From assembly GCF_050003625.1 (NCBI RefSeq), contig NC_134398.1:107664026-107728025 (forward strand): a stretch of 64,000 nt of DNA, given 5' to 3'. The notes under the pieces were generated by a model. It saw nothing but the letters and a program-made list of their open reading frames with translations. It ran no database searches and had not been told where the DNA came from. The DNA comes from Haematobia irritans (taxonomy: Eukaryota > Arthropoda > Insecta > Diptera > Muscidae). The position numbers and the translations under genes were made by a program. This document shows, piece after piece, positions 51,958 to 62,333 of the stretch (its first letter is position 1; every line of letters starts with the position of its first letter).

Positions 51958-54085
51958 AATCTTCAATCACAGAAATGATAGTATCAATTAAAAAATTAAT
52001 TGCTAGTAAATTAAAAATTAATTGATCCAATTAAAAAATTAATTGATACTATTAATTTGTGTGATTGATTTTTATTTCAATTAAAAAATTTGCTGATTCA
52101 ATTAAATTTTTAATTGAATATTTTTATACCCACCACCATAAAATGGTGACGGGGGTATAATAAGTTTGTCATTCCGTTTGTAACGCATCGAAATATCGAT
52201 TTCCGACTATATAAAGTATATATATTCTTGATCAGGGAGAAATTCTAAGACGATATAAGCATGTCCGTCTGTCCGTCTGTCTGTCTGTCTGTCTGTCTGT
52301 TGTAATCACGCTACAGCCTTCAATAATGGCGCTAACGTCCCGAAATTTGGCACAGATTAGTTTTTTGTTTGCAGGCAGGTCAAGTTCGAAGATGGGCTAT
52401 ATCGGTCCAAGTTTTGATATAGTCCCCATATAAACCGACCTCCCGATTTGGGGTCTTGGGCCTATAAAAACCGTAGTTTTTATCAGATTTGCTTGAAATT
52501 AGAAATCTAGAGGTATTTTGGGACCATAAAGAGGTGTGTCGAAAATGGTCCGTATCGGTCCATGTTTTAGTATAGCCCCCATATAGACAGATCTCCCGAT
52601 TTTGCTTCTTAGGCGTCTAGAAATAGTATTTTCTATCCGATTTGTCTGAAATTGAAAATCTAGAGGTATTTTAGGACCATAAGGAGGTGTGTCGAAAATC
52701 GTTCGTATCGGTCCATGTTTTGATATAGCCCCCATATAGACCGATCTCCCGATTTGCCAAAAATGGTGCTCATCGGTCCATGTTTTGGTATAGCCCCCAT
52801 ATAGACCGATATCCCGATTTTGCTTTTAGGGCTTCTAGAAACTATATTTACCATCCGATTTGCCTGAAATTGGAAATCTAGAGGTATTTGAGGACCATAA
52901 AAAGGTGTGCCGAAAATGGTGCTCATCGGTCCATGTTTTGATATAGACCCCATAGAGACTGATTTCCCGATTTTGCTTCTTGGGCTTCTAGAAACTATAT
53001 TTTCTGTCCGATTTTCCTGAAATTGAAAATCTGGAGTTCTTTTGGGACCATAAAAAGGTGTGCCGAAAATGGTGCCCATCGGTCCATTTTTTGATATAGC
53101 CCCCATATAGACCGATCTCCCATTTTGCTTCTTGGGCTTCTAGAAACTATATTTAGCATCCGCTTTCCCTGAAATTCTTGAGCTACAATAAACTGTATTT
53201 ATTACATGATTTGCCTGAAATTCGAAATCTAGAGGTATTTTTAGACCACAAATAAGAGTGCCGAAATTGAGGTATATCGGTCCATTTTTTGGTATAACCC
53301 CCATATAGACTGAGCTCTCGATTTTTACTTCTATATTTTCTGGCCGATTTGTTTGAAATTGAATATCTGGAGGTATTTTAAGATCACAAATATGTGAGTA
53401 GCAAATGGTGCCTATCGGTCCATGTTTTGGTATAGCCCCCATATACACCGATGTCCCAGCTTTATTTCTTGGGCTTCTAGAATCCGTAGTTTTTGCTGGA
53501 AATTAGTAATCTATAATAAAATTTTAGACAAACGAAATTTCTTTTTCTTATAAAGTGTTTTCGTTTATTCAACGATTGTCTCTAAAATTTGTGTCAAAAG
53601 TAAACTTTGCTTGTCTAAAATTACGTTTCTCAAAAAAGAAAACACTTCTTTCAGGGTATGGCAGGCGTACTGATCATGAAAATTGCTTCAAACTGAAAGT
53701 AAAAGTTCCAGATTTTATTCATCGTATTTAAATAAATGCGGAAAAATCTACAGATTTAAGATTTTAAATCAAGGCGTAATTTCAACATATACACGATATG
53801 TTTATATTTTCTCTAAAACTCAAACAAAATTGGTTCTCATAAATCCAGAATCTTATCTGGTCTTCATAGGTAGAATCTTTAAAGTTTGTCTTCGGGAGCT
53901 GGCTCGTTTGGGAGAAGATTTGTCATCAAACCCCCTACAATTCTATATATTATCAAGTAACCCACTACTTGATTCATGGTGGTGGGTATTTAAAATTCGG
54001 CCCGGCCGAATTTACTGCTTTATATACTTGTTTAAAACTCAATTAAGATTTTAATTGGAAAAATTTTCGTGAAATTTTGTTTGTG
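51958..54085. mobile_element. AATTGATT-rich element, nested and itself interrupted
   Basis: Left piece 51958-52124 (AATCACAGAAATGATAGTATC, TTAAAAAATTAATTGATAC) and right piece 54034-54085 (AAAACTCAATTAAGATTTTAATTGG, TTTTCGTGAAATTTTGTTTGTG) match the ends of 37404-39330. A complete TATACCC repeat lies between them. The centre of the element is missing. Confidence 0.65.
52125..54033 (+). mobile_element. TATACCCACCACCAT dipteran repeat, inner copy (1,909 bp)
   Basis: Complete from TATACCCACCACCATAAAATGG to AATTCGGCCCGGCCGAATTTACTGC and ATACTTGTTT. It contains about seven 155-bp units (52375-53480) and a unique 3' part (53520-53990). The near-end palindrome AATTCGGCCCGGCCGAATT is 19 bases. A GTCT microsatellite lies at 52263-52300. 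Confidence 0.8.
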
Positions 54086-54238
54086 CTCACAGGTGAAAAG
54101 ATTTTAACTTTATCTTCGGGAAGTGTCCTCAAGTCCTCAAGCCCTCCTGAAATTTCAAAGGAAACCCTAATATTTGGTTCATGGTGGTGGGTATTTAAGA
54201 TTCGGCCCGGCAGAACTTAGTGCTGTATATACTTGTTT

Positions 54239-54713
54239 AATTTCCTTTCTTCCTAAATATTTTGATTTACTCGTCTGGTTCCGATTTCTTTTGACGAACC
54301 AAGAAAAAATTGCTCCCTGAATAAAATATCAGAACATACTCTTAATTTGTAAACTTATATACGTTTACATTCACACATATTATTTTTATGAAACATTTTT
54401 GTCCCCAACATAATATATTCTAACATATTAACATATGGTCCTAAACATTTAATGGAACATTACATTTTGGCACTTAAACATATTATGTTTAAAAAATTGT
54501 GCCCGAAATACATTTTGTTTATATCGGAACATATGAAAAACATATTTTTCTAACGGTGTGGTGATGCCGTTTGGTTTTTGTACGGCCCAAAAAACTATCC
54601 GTCAGTTGATGGACCAACGACTTAGTAGTGTCTGAAGATTTTTCGTCACACATTGAAACATTAATGCGCCTTGCTTCGCAATTTAAAAGAGGCAAATTTG
54701 ACTCTTAATATTA
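54239..54713. repeat. Duplicate of the copy d / Gypsy-3 junction
   Basis: 54239-54560 repeats 46437-46758 (end of CAC...GTG copy d) and 54561-54713 repeats Gypsy-3 from 46759. It skips the mariner element together with about 40 bases of Gypsy-3 that include the RT catalytic box. It shows that this locus exists in two versions in the window. Confidence 0.85.
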
Positions 54714-55519
54714 CACCCTCAAAAAAAATCGCTTCTCTAACATATGTCCCAAACATATTTTGCAGGAAGCATATATATTATTGGATACTGCCGAAACATT
54801 AATATGTTTGTGTTATGTAAACATATTGTATGTTTGGAAGCATTTTGAGCCCAAAAATAGTATATGGTTGGAAGAATTTTCCTCAAAGAAGATTGTGCTC
54901 ATTCCCTCACATAATTTTCATTTCCACGAAATTTTTTAGTTCTTGGAACCAAGAAAAAAATTTTGGCCATAATGCCAAAATGATAAACAAAACACATGTC
55001 CACACATACATAAAATGCTGCTCTCAAGGCGAAAACACGTGCTGTTTTTTTCCAAATGTCTATTCTCTTGGTTCCGAATGCTTATTCTCTTTAATCTACT
55101 CTACTAATATTCAAATAAAATAATATTTAGACTTAAGCATATCAAATTTTTTGCCTTATCATAAAACTGTTTTCCGAAACAACATACAAGCGGTTTCACA
55201 GAAGTTGCTCTCTTTTGAGTCTCTCGCTGTGTTATGTTGATATCTTTAGTCAACCCTCCCGGTTTCCATCTCTATTTCTTTCTCTATACTCTCTCTCTCT
55301 CTCTCTCTCTGTCGCTCTCTGAATAAAATATCACAACATATATATGTTTACTCGAAATTTGTAAATGTATATATGTTTACATTCACACATATTATTTTTA
55401 TGAAACATTCATGCCCCAAACATAATATGTTCTAACATACAACATATGTGTCCCAAACATTTAGAGTTAGTTAAGGAACATTACATGTTTGCACTTAAAT
55501 ATATTGTGTTTAAGCCGAC

Positions 55520-56046
55520 ATCGTAGTCACGGACGCAAAAATGTTCCTTGGTGGTCAAATGAATTGAAAATCCTTCGGGAGTCGAAACAAGAAGCATGGA
55601 GAGCCTTTTGTAGAAACATGACTCAAGAAAATTTGATTGATTACAAGAGGAAAAACAGTTTATTTAACAGAGCCAAAAAGACAGCTAAAGTGAATTCTTT
55701 TTCGGAATTCACTTCGACTTTAAACCCATCCTGTTCTTCTGCCCAGATATGGCAAAAACTCCGCCTTTTTACTGGAAATTACACAAGCCCCGCTTCTTGC
55801 GCTATAGAACATAACGACACTCTATATACTGATCCCCAAGAGATATCAAATCTGTTTGCCAAACATTTAACAACTCAAAAGATGATTGCTTTTCCTATGA
55901 TTTTAACAACGAAAAGTCCGAAATTAACTCGGTTTTGCCAGACTCCATCACTGGTTGTGCCAAATCAAAATATCTTGAAAAAGAGTTCACATTTGAAGAA
56001 TTTTCTTCTAGCCTACGCTCTTCCAATGGTAAATCCCCTGGTCTAG
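55520..56046 (+). pseudogene. I-like LINE ORF2, pre-RT part
   Basis: VPWWSNELKILRESKQEAW and FNRAKKTAKVNSFSEF are the conserved linker between endonuclease and RT in I-like and Jockey-like ORF2 proteins. The frame drifts after about 55880 and RT continues in the frame of 55935-56852. The endonuclease is lost by 5' truncation. Confidence 0.75.
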
Positions 56047-56852
56047 ATAAGATATCTTATCCAATGCTAAGAAATCTCCCTGAATCTTTTGCTCGAAGAA
56101 TACTTGACCACTTTAATAAAATACTCGAGTCAGGAATGATACCTCAATTTTTTAAGATCGCATCTGTTAGCCCCATTGTCAAACCAGGAAAACCGAAAGA
56201 AGATCTAGACTCTTATCGACCTATCTCCTTGCTCCCTTGCATGAGCAAAGTTCTGGAGAAAATGATATCTAGACGCTTAATGTGGTTCATTCGTAGACAC
56301 AACCTCCTCTCTCATAGTCAGGTGGGATTTCAAGTTGGTTTTAGTACAGAAGATGCTCTCTTGTACTTGGACCATATAATCTGCAAGAACCGATCAAAAA
56401 GGAGACACACATCTATTATGTCAATTGACTTCATTAAAGCTTTCGACCGGGTTGGAATACATATTGTACTACGTAAACTAATAGACTGGAAGGTCGGACC
56501 AAAAATGTTCAATTTTATTAAATCTTTTTTGACAAATAGGCAGTTCACAATTAGATTTAACGACTCACAGTCGGAAATAGTTCCTCTTCACAATGGCATC
56601 CCACAGGGATCACCATTGTCTGTCACCTTATTTATAATCGCCTTTGATGATCTAAGTAGAATGCTGGCTGAAAATAATAAAATCGAACATTGTCTATACG
56701 CCGATGATTTGTATATAGTAGCCAAGGAACAGAATAACAGCGATATTTCAAACGCATTTGAAAATTGTATTCGGTGTATAGATAATTGGTCCAAGATATC
56801 AGGGGCAAATATTTCGTTTGAAAAAAACAAAACATTTGCACATTTGTCATAA
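55935..56852 (+). pseudogene. I-like LINE reverse transcriptase
   Basis: 305 codons with a full RT set: SSNGKSPGLDKISYPMLRNL, DSYRPISLLPCMSKVLEKMI, SIDFIKAFDRVG (catalytic Asp), NGIPQGSPLSVTLFIIAFDD, HCLYADDLYIVA (catalytic pair) and ISGANISFEKNKTFAH. It is well preserved. It ends at 56852 by a small shift after which the thumb continues in the frame of 56818-58242. Confidence 0.88.
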
Positions 56853-58242
56853 AAGGAATTGCAAACCAATAAACATTACTGTTGAAAATAAAAAAATTGA
56901 AAATACAAAAGTTTGTAAAACTCTTGGTATATATATAGATTCTAAGTATACTTTTAAAGAACATTGTAAATATCTTAAAAAAGATCTCACTAGTAGAGTT
57001 AACGTTATTAAATATTTAGCATCGTTCAAAAGTCAAATGCATTCTAACTCTCTTTTGGCAGCTGTGAGAGCTATTGTATCATCTAAAATAAGATATGGCT
57101 TGGTTATTTACGGAAAAGCAGCTAAATCTACATTAAAACCTGTTGAAAGTACACTCCATAATGCCATTAGATCTAGCCTTCGCGCTTACAAAACAACTCC
57201 AATAAAGAACCTTCTCGCCGAAGGAGGATTCGATTCAATGCAAGATCAGACATACAAATTAAAAGCTCGTCTTATACATAAAATAATGTGTCGCAAAAAG
57301 AATATACTTTCTAAAGAAATTTCACTACTGTTGAAAAGAAAGACCCCTTTGAAACACAAATCTACACTATACAGCATATATAAAATATCAAAAAAAGTTA
57401 AAGTCCCTACATTTAAGGTTCCGATCGTAAAGCATCCACCCTGGTCAGTCGGCCCGTTGTCATTTGTTACTGCTTTAAATTGTTTAAACAAGTCGATAAC
57501 ATGTCCACTGGTTTATAAATCAATATCCTATAACATTATCAACTCTTTTGAAGAAGATGGATGGGAATCACTATACACGGATGGATCAAAAACTACTTCA
57601 AACACTTCCTTTGCTGTTGTTAACAAAACTGGCAGTATCATCCACACTGGACTATTGCCCGAATCATCATCTATATTTGAAGCTGAAGCGTTAGCTCTAC
57701 TAAAGTCACTGGAGTTCTGCAAAGGTCGGCGGGTGCCCAGCCACGTTGGTATACCTGGAAACGAACTCGCCGACAATGTCGCAAAAGATGTCCATACTAA
57801 GTTTCCAACCTACACATATATCCCTCCTTCTAAAAAATACATAATTGAAGAGGCCAACAAAATGGTAAACGAAAAAATCAAAAATCGTTGGGAAAAATAT
57901 AAGCACCCATACCAGTCTTTGAATCCAACCAGAATCTCACTAGTCCTGCCCACATCGACTACTGTGCTTCATAACAAATGCTTCGTACGACTACGACTTC
58001 TACATTGTAAACTCACACACGAACACCTTTTCAAAAAGGAGCCACCACCTCAATGCTCTTTTTGTAACAGCCACTCCATATCTATACTACATCTCCTTTC
58101 GACCTGCCCTGCCCTGCACAATACCCGCATGTCCTATCTAAATACTTCAGATGCATTTGACTTATTAAAATCACCAACAACTGAAAATATTGTAAAGATA
58201 TATAATTTTTTGCTGATTTTAAACTTACATAACAAAATATAA
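56818..58242 (+). pseudogene. I-like LINE thumb, RNase H and C-terminus
   Basis: 474 codons. KTLGIYIDSKYTFKEHCKYL is the RT thumb. RNase H starts at SLYTDGSKTTSNTSFAVV (first Asp) and SSIFEAEALALLKSLEF (Glu), but the segment that should hold the next Asp (a YSDS-type strand) is deleted, and the chain jumps to VPSHVGIPGNELADNVAK. The C-terminus has CSFCNSHSISILHLLSTC, a Cys/His cluster. The internal deletion keeps the frame but removes a catalytic residue. Confidence 0.85.
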
Positions 58243-58434
58243 TTTTTAATACTCATTGGTTACTAGTATAACATATAGCAAGTAAGACGATAGCCTTTGT
58301 AGCTAGTGCTTTAATGTTTATTATAGTTTTTAGAATTGTAATAAATAAATAAATAAATAAATAATAAAAATTGTGCCCGAAACACATTTTGTTTATATCG
58401 GAACATATGAAAAACATATTTTTCTAACAGTGTG

Positions 58435-58850
58435 TTGATGGTTTTTCCCTTCTCAAGATAATCGATAAAAATTATCCATGCGCAACCCAAAAAACAGAGG
58501 CCATTACTTTGCCAGCGGACTTTTGAGTCTTTCCACGCTTTGGAGACGGTTCACCGGTCGCTGTCCACTCAGCCGACTGTCGATTGGACTCATGAGTGTA
58601 GTGATGGAGCCATGTTTCATCCATTGTCACATATCGACGGAAAAATTCGGGTGTATTACGAGCTAACAGCCGCAAACACCGCTCAGAATCATCCACACGT
58701 TGTTGTTTTTGGTCAAATGTGAGCTCGCGCGGCACCCATTGTGCACAGAGCTTCCGCATATCCAAATATTGATGAATGATATGACCAACAAGTTTCTTTG
58801 ATATCTTTAAGGCCTCTGCTATCTCGATAGTACTAAGCATTATATATGAG
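58435..58850 (-). pseudogene. mariner transposase fragment
   Basis: Minus strand: MLSTIEIAEALKISKKLVGH, MRKLCAQWVPRELTFDQKQQ, VDDSERCLRLL, RYVTMDETWLHHYTHESNRQ (first catalytic Asp) and AGKVMASVFW. These are hallmark blocks of mariner transposases. Codons for FIDYLEKGK follow in a shifted frame and run straight into the CACACTG end of copy f at 58434. The N-terminus and the last two catalytic residues are missing. It is a different family from 46844-47777. Confidence 0.88.
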
Positions 58851-59222
58851 AACCACTTCAGTATGAAGAGCCATTGAAATATGATATTGAAATGGTCGAT
58901 TTTGTTTTTGTATTCAGCTATTTAATCATTTGAAATTACATTACAAATCTAGAAAAATCAAAGAAATCTCAAAGAAATTAAAATATCACGATAGAGATAT
59001 TTTATAACATCCTGTGTGACTCTATCCCTAATAGATAAATATGTGTTTTTATGATTCTACATATGTTGAAAATATGTCTTCCTTATAGTTATATTGATTT
59101 AATAATAATGAAAATTTCTATGAAGTAGAAATCTTTATGAGTGTTTCTTTTCAAAAGGATTGCAGGATAAGGATGGGTTAAAGTGTCAGGTATTTAGCTT
59201 TATTTTTGGGGTTATATAAACA
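58851..59222. other. AT-rich non-coding stretch
   Basis: No coding homology or recognisable element between the mariner fragment and the inverted TATACCC repeat. Confidence 0.5.
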
Positions 59223-60308
59223 AAACAAGTATATACAGCAGTAAATTCGGCCGGGCCGAATTTTAAATACCCACCACCATGAATCAAGTATAATAGTTTA
59301 CTATGAAAACTCTTCGTCGTAGTGGGTTACTTGATAATATATAGAATTGTAGGGGGTTTGATGACAAATCTTCTCCCAAACGAGCCAGCTCCCGAAGACA
59401 AACTTTAAAGATTCTACCTATGAAGACCAGATAAGATTCTGGATTTATGAGAACCAATTTTGTTTGAGTTTTAGAGAAAATATAAACATATCGTGTATAT
59501 GTTGAAATTACGCCTTGATTTAAAAGCTTAATTCTGTAGATTTTTCCGCATTTATTTAAATACGATGAATAAAATCTGGAACTTTTACTTTCAGTTTGAA
59601 GCAATTTTCATGATCAGTGCGCCTGCCATACCCTGAAAGAAGTGTTTTCTTTTTTGAGAAACGTAATTTTAGACAAGCAAAGTTTTCTTTTGACACAAAT
59701 TTTAGAGACAATCGTTGAATAAACGAAAACACTTTATAAGAAAAAGAAATTTCGTTTGTCTAAAATTTTATTATAGATTACTAATTTCCAGCAAAAACTA
59801 CGGATTCTAGGAGCCCAAGAAATAAAGCCGGGAGATCGGTGTATATGGGGGCTATACCAAAACATGGACCGATAGGCACCATTTGCTACTCACATATTTG
59901 TGATCTTAAAATACCTCCAGATATTCAATTTCAAACAAATCGGCCAGAAAATATAGAAGTAGAAATCGAGAGCTCAGTCTATATGGGGGTTATACCAAAA
60001 AATGGTCCGATATACCTCAATTTCGGCACTCTTATTTGTGGTCTAAAAATACCTCTAGATTTCGAATTTCAGGCAAATCATGTAATAAATACAGTTTATT
60101 GTAGCTCAAGAATTTCAGGCAAAGCGGATGCTAAATATAGTTTCTAGAAGCCCAAGAAGCAAAATGGGAGATCGGTCTATATGGGGGCTATATCAAAAAA
60201 TGGACCGATAGGCACCATTTTCGGCACACCTTTTTATGGTCCCAAAAGAACTCCAGATTTTCAATTTCAGGAAAATCGGACAGAAAATATAGTTTCTAGA
60301 AGCCCAAG
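59223..60308 (-). mobile_element. TATACCCACCACCAT dipteran repeat, truncated inverted copy
   Basis: The mirror image of 53010-54033: starts AAACAAGTATATAC, has the GGCCGGGCCGAATT palindrome and ATACCCACCACCATGAATCAAG, then three 155-bp units, ending at about 60308 inside a unit. Most of it is nearly identical to the inner copy, which suggests recent activity or a recent inverted duplication. The open frame at 59839-60147 is a translation of the unit. Confidence 0.8.
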
Positions 60309-60883
60309 TCGCAATTTATCCAGACCGGCCGATTAACGCAAACTTTTGGAGTCTGTTAACCAGAAGAAGTGGAGAGACGTGTGTGAACAGAGTGTAAATT
60401 GAATAATTTCACAGTAAAAACTTTACAAATTTTCACTTTCTCACAAATTTTCATTGGAAAATCAAAACAAAATATATGTATTTTATGTTAACCGGTAATA
60501 ACATTTTACCCACGAAGAAAATCTAAACATAAACAAATAAAACAATTGACGTCCATAAACTATCAAGCAACCATAGAGTATAACAAGCTACTATCGCACT
60601 CTCTCTCAAAGTATAGAAAGTCTGCCTGACAATAATATACGGTAGATGGCGCCAGTAGTGCAGCTGTTTATTTAAGATAAAGGCGTTGCTGAAATTTGAA
60701 TACATTGAATACAAATATTTGTTAATGTCCGATTTTATGCCACCCGTAAATCAATCCGAAATACAACAAACGAAACATTCATCTAATCTGTTAAACTAAA
60801 CACTAATAATATCAAAAAAAAAAACACGTAAACGTCATTTCAAATCCAAATACAAACAAATCCTAGCTGTACATCTCACAAAC

Positions 60884-62151
60884 ATGATCAGCCCAAACGC
60901 AGAATCCAATATGTTGCTCGCTCCTTCTGCACCAAAACGTGATCGAGATAGTTGCAACGTGTCTCATATTGAGAGAATTTCGAAAACCCCACGTCTGGCA
61001 TCCTGTGAATCACCATTCAAATTAATACAAATAATAGATCGTAAATTTGAACAGCAAAAAGAGTATTTAAAAGACTTTCTAAAGGAAATGATGAATGAAA
61101 TGTGCAGTGAAAGCGAACGTCGTTTAACAGTCGAACTCGACAAGAGAATCGAACCGCTTAAATTTGGTCTTGAAGCATTAAATGACAAAGTGAATAAGTT
61201 AGAGGCAGCCACCGTGGTGCAATGGTTAGCATGCCCGCCTTGCATACACAAGGTCGTGGGTTCGATTCCTGCTACGACCGAACACCAAAAAGTTTTTCAG
61301 CGGTGGATTATCCCACCTCAGTAATGCAGGTGACATTTCTGAGGGTTTCAAAGCTTCTCTAAGTGGTTTCACTGGAATGTGGAACGCCGTTCGGACTCGG
61401 CTATAAAAAGGAGGTCCCTTGTCATTGAGCTTAACATGGAATCGGGCAGCACTTAGTGATAAGAGAGAAGTTCACCACTGTGGTATCACAATGGACTGAA
61501 TAGTCTAAGTGAGTCTGATACATCGGGCTACCACATAACCTAACCTAACCTAACCTAGAGGCAGCCAATGAGTCAGTAAAGAATGAGCTAAAAGAACTAA
61601 AAATGGAAAACAAACTGCTAAAGATGCAACTGAAAAGACAGGAAAATTCAGTAGTTGCCTCTGACATTAGAATTAACAACATACCTTATTATGATGGTGA
61701 AAATTTGGAACAAATATTTGATAATATATGCAAAACAATACAAATACCCACCCCAACCATTAAGAAAATTTATAGATTGAGAAATCAAAATAACAAACGC
61801 AAAAATAATTGCCCACATGCTGTCATTATGGTCAAAATGATGTCACCGTATGATCGAAACTTCTTTTTGAAATCTCTGGCCAGCTTTCGCAAAAACAACA
61901 AAACCTTTTATTTTTCTCTAAAAGATGTTGGCATTAATTCGGATTCAAGATTTTATGTAAATGAAAATCTAACACAATCAAATTACAATTTACTGCTAGA
62001 CGCCATTGGATTGAAGAAAGAGAAACGTCTGAGTGCTGCCTTCTCAATGCGCGGACTGGTGTATGTAAAGACTAATACCTCTGATGAACCTATATGCATC
62101 CTTAGTGAAGATGATCTTACTAAACTTTTTCCTGGAAATAATTCACACTAA
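60884..62151 (+). pseudogene. CR1-like LINE ORF1, interrupted by a SINE
   Basis: Starts MISPNAESNMLLAPSAPKRD. Residues about 45-150 are a charged coiled coil (DRKFEQQKEYLKDFLKEMMN; later KELKMENKLLKMQLKRQE). Then comes an L1-type RRM-like region (SDIRINNIPYYDGENLEQIF...VIMVKMMSPYDRNFFL) and a C-terminal domain (FYVNENLTQSNYNLLLDAI). This is the trimeric RNA-binding ORF1 architecture. Apart from the SINE at 61212-61555, which adds stops, both halves are open and in register across the target duplication when the SINE and one duplicate are ignored. Confidence 0.85.
61212..61555 (+). mobile_element. tRNA-derived SINE with 12-bp target duplication
   Basis: 344 bp: A-box TGGTGCAATGG, B-box GGGTTCGATTCC, body, tail TGTGGTATCACAATGGACTG and AACCT repeats. 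A perfect 12-bp duplication TAGAGGCAGCCA flanks it (61200-61211 and 61556-61567). It is inserted in ORF1 of the CR1-like LINE. Its tail matches the LOA/I-like LINE at 35640-35728, not its host. Confidence 0.95.
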
Positions 62152-62333
62152 ATACAAATCTACACTTATATCTTTCACAAATCGTAATTATATCCTAAGC
62201 ATTAAATCTAAAATTAATATCACAAATTTTACTGTAAAGTGTAATTTACCCATAATTAATTTATTTACTCTCTTAATAACTATTGGCTTTACTGAACTGT
62301 GCTCTGAATCTTGTATATCTTCTGCATTTCTAA

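Larger units (their letters stand above)
50634..54238 (+). mobile_element. TATACCCACCACCAT dipteran repeat, outer copy
   Basis: Starts TATACCCACCACCATAGAATGG (a duplicated start is at 49279), with a GTCTGTCTGTCTG tract and AAGTATATATATTCTTGATC; then diverged units of about 155 bp containing ATCGGTCCATGTTTTGGTAT, ACCGATCTCCCGATTT and ATCTAGAGGTATTTTAGGACC. It ends ATGGTGGTGGGTATTTAAG, TTCGGCCCGGC and ATACTTGTTT at 54238. It is interrupted at about 51958 by an AATTGATT-rich element and resumes near 54085. The long open frames here are translations of the 155-bp unit, not genes. Abundant in higher flies as I recall; class unknown to me. Confidence 0.75.
55515..58365 (+). mobile_element. I-like LINE, 5'-truncated
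   Basis: 2.85 kb containing the end of the endonuclease-RT linker, RT, a damaged RNase H and a Cys/His C-terminus, with a 3' tail of ATAA repeats (58338-58365). RNase H after RT and the RT type fit the I clade. It lies in the subterminal region of CAC...GTG copy f, at TTTAA/AAAATTGTGCCCG. The target duplication is ambiguous because the site and tail are both A-rich. Confidence 0.88.
54714..58434 (-). mobile_element. CAC...GTG element copy f with an I-like LINE inside
   Basis: Starts CACCCTCAAAAAAAATCGC and ends TTTCTAACAGTGTG. The left flank is Gypsy-3 (CTTAATATTA, followed in the uninterrupted version at 47897 by GTAAGAG), but the right flank is mariner transposase. The two ends therefore come from different insertions joined by recombination or deletion, probably through the LINE. 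A CT microsatellite lies at 55289-55310. Confidence 0.8.

Noticed and set aside
52499..53448. Minus-strand open frames with repeated MGAI(S/P)KHGPI and YGPKIPLDFQFQ-like peptides, as if a repeat protein
   Set aside because: They are translations of the 155-bp unit of the TATACCC dipteran repeat; the same frames occur at 49531-51602 and 59839-60147 and begin and end with the repeat, without gene structure.
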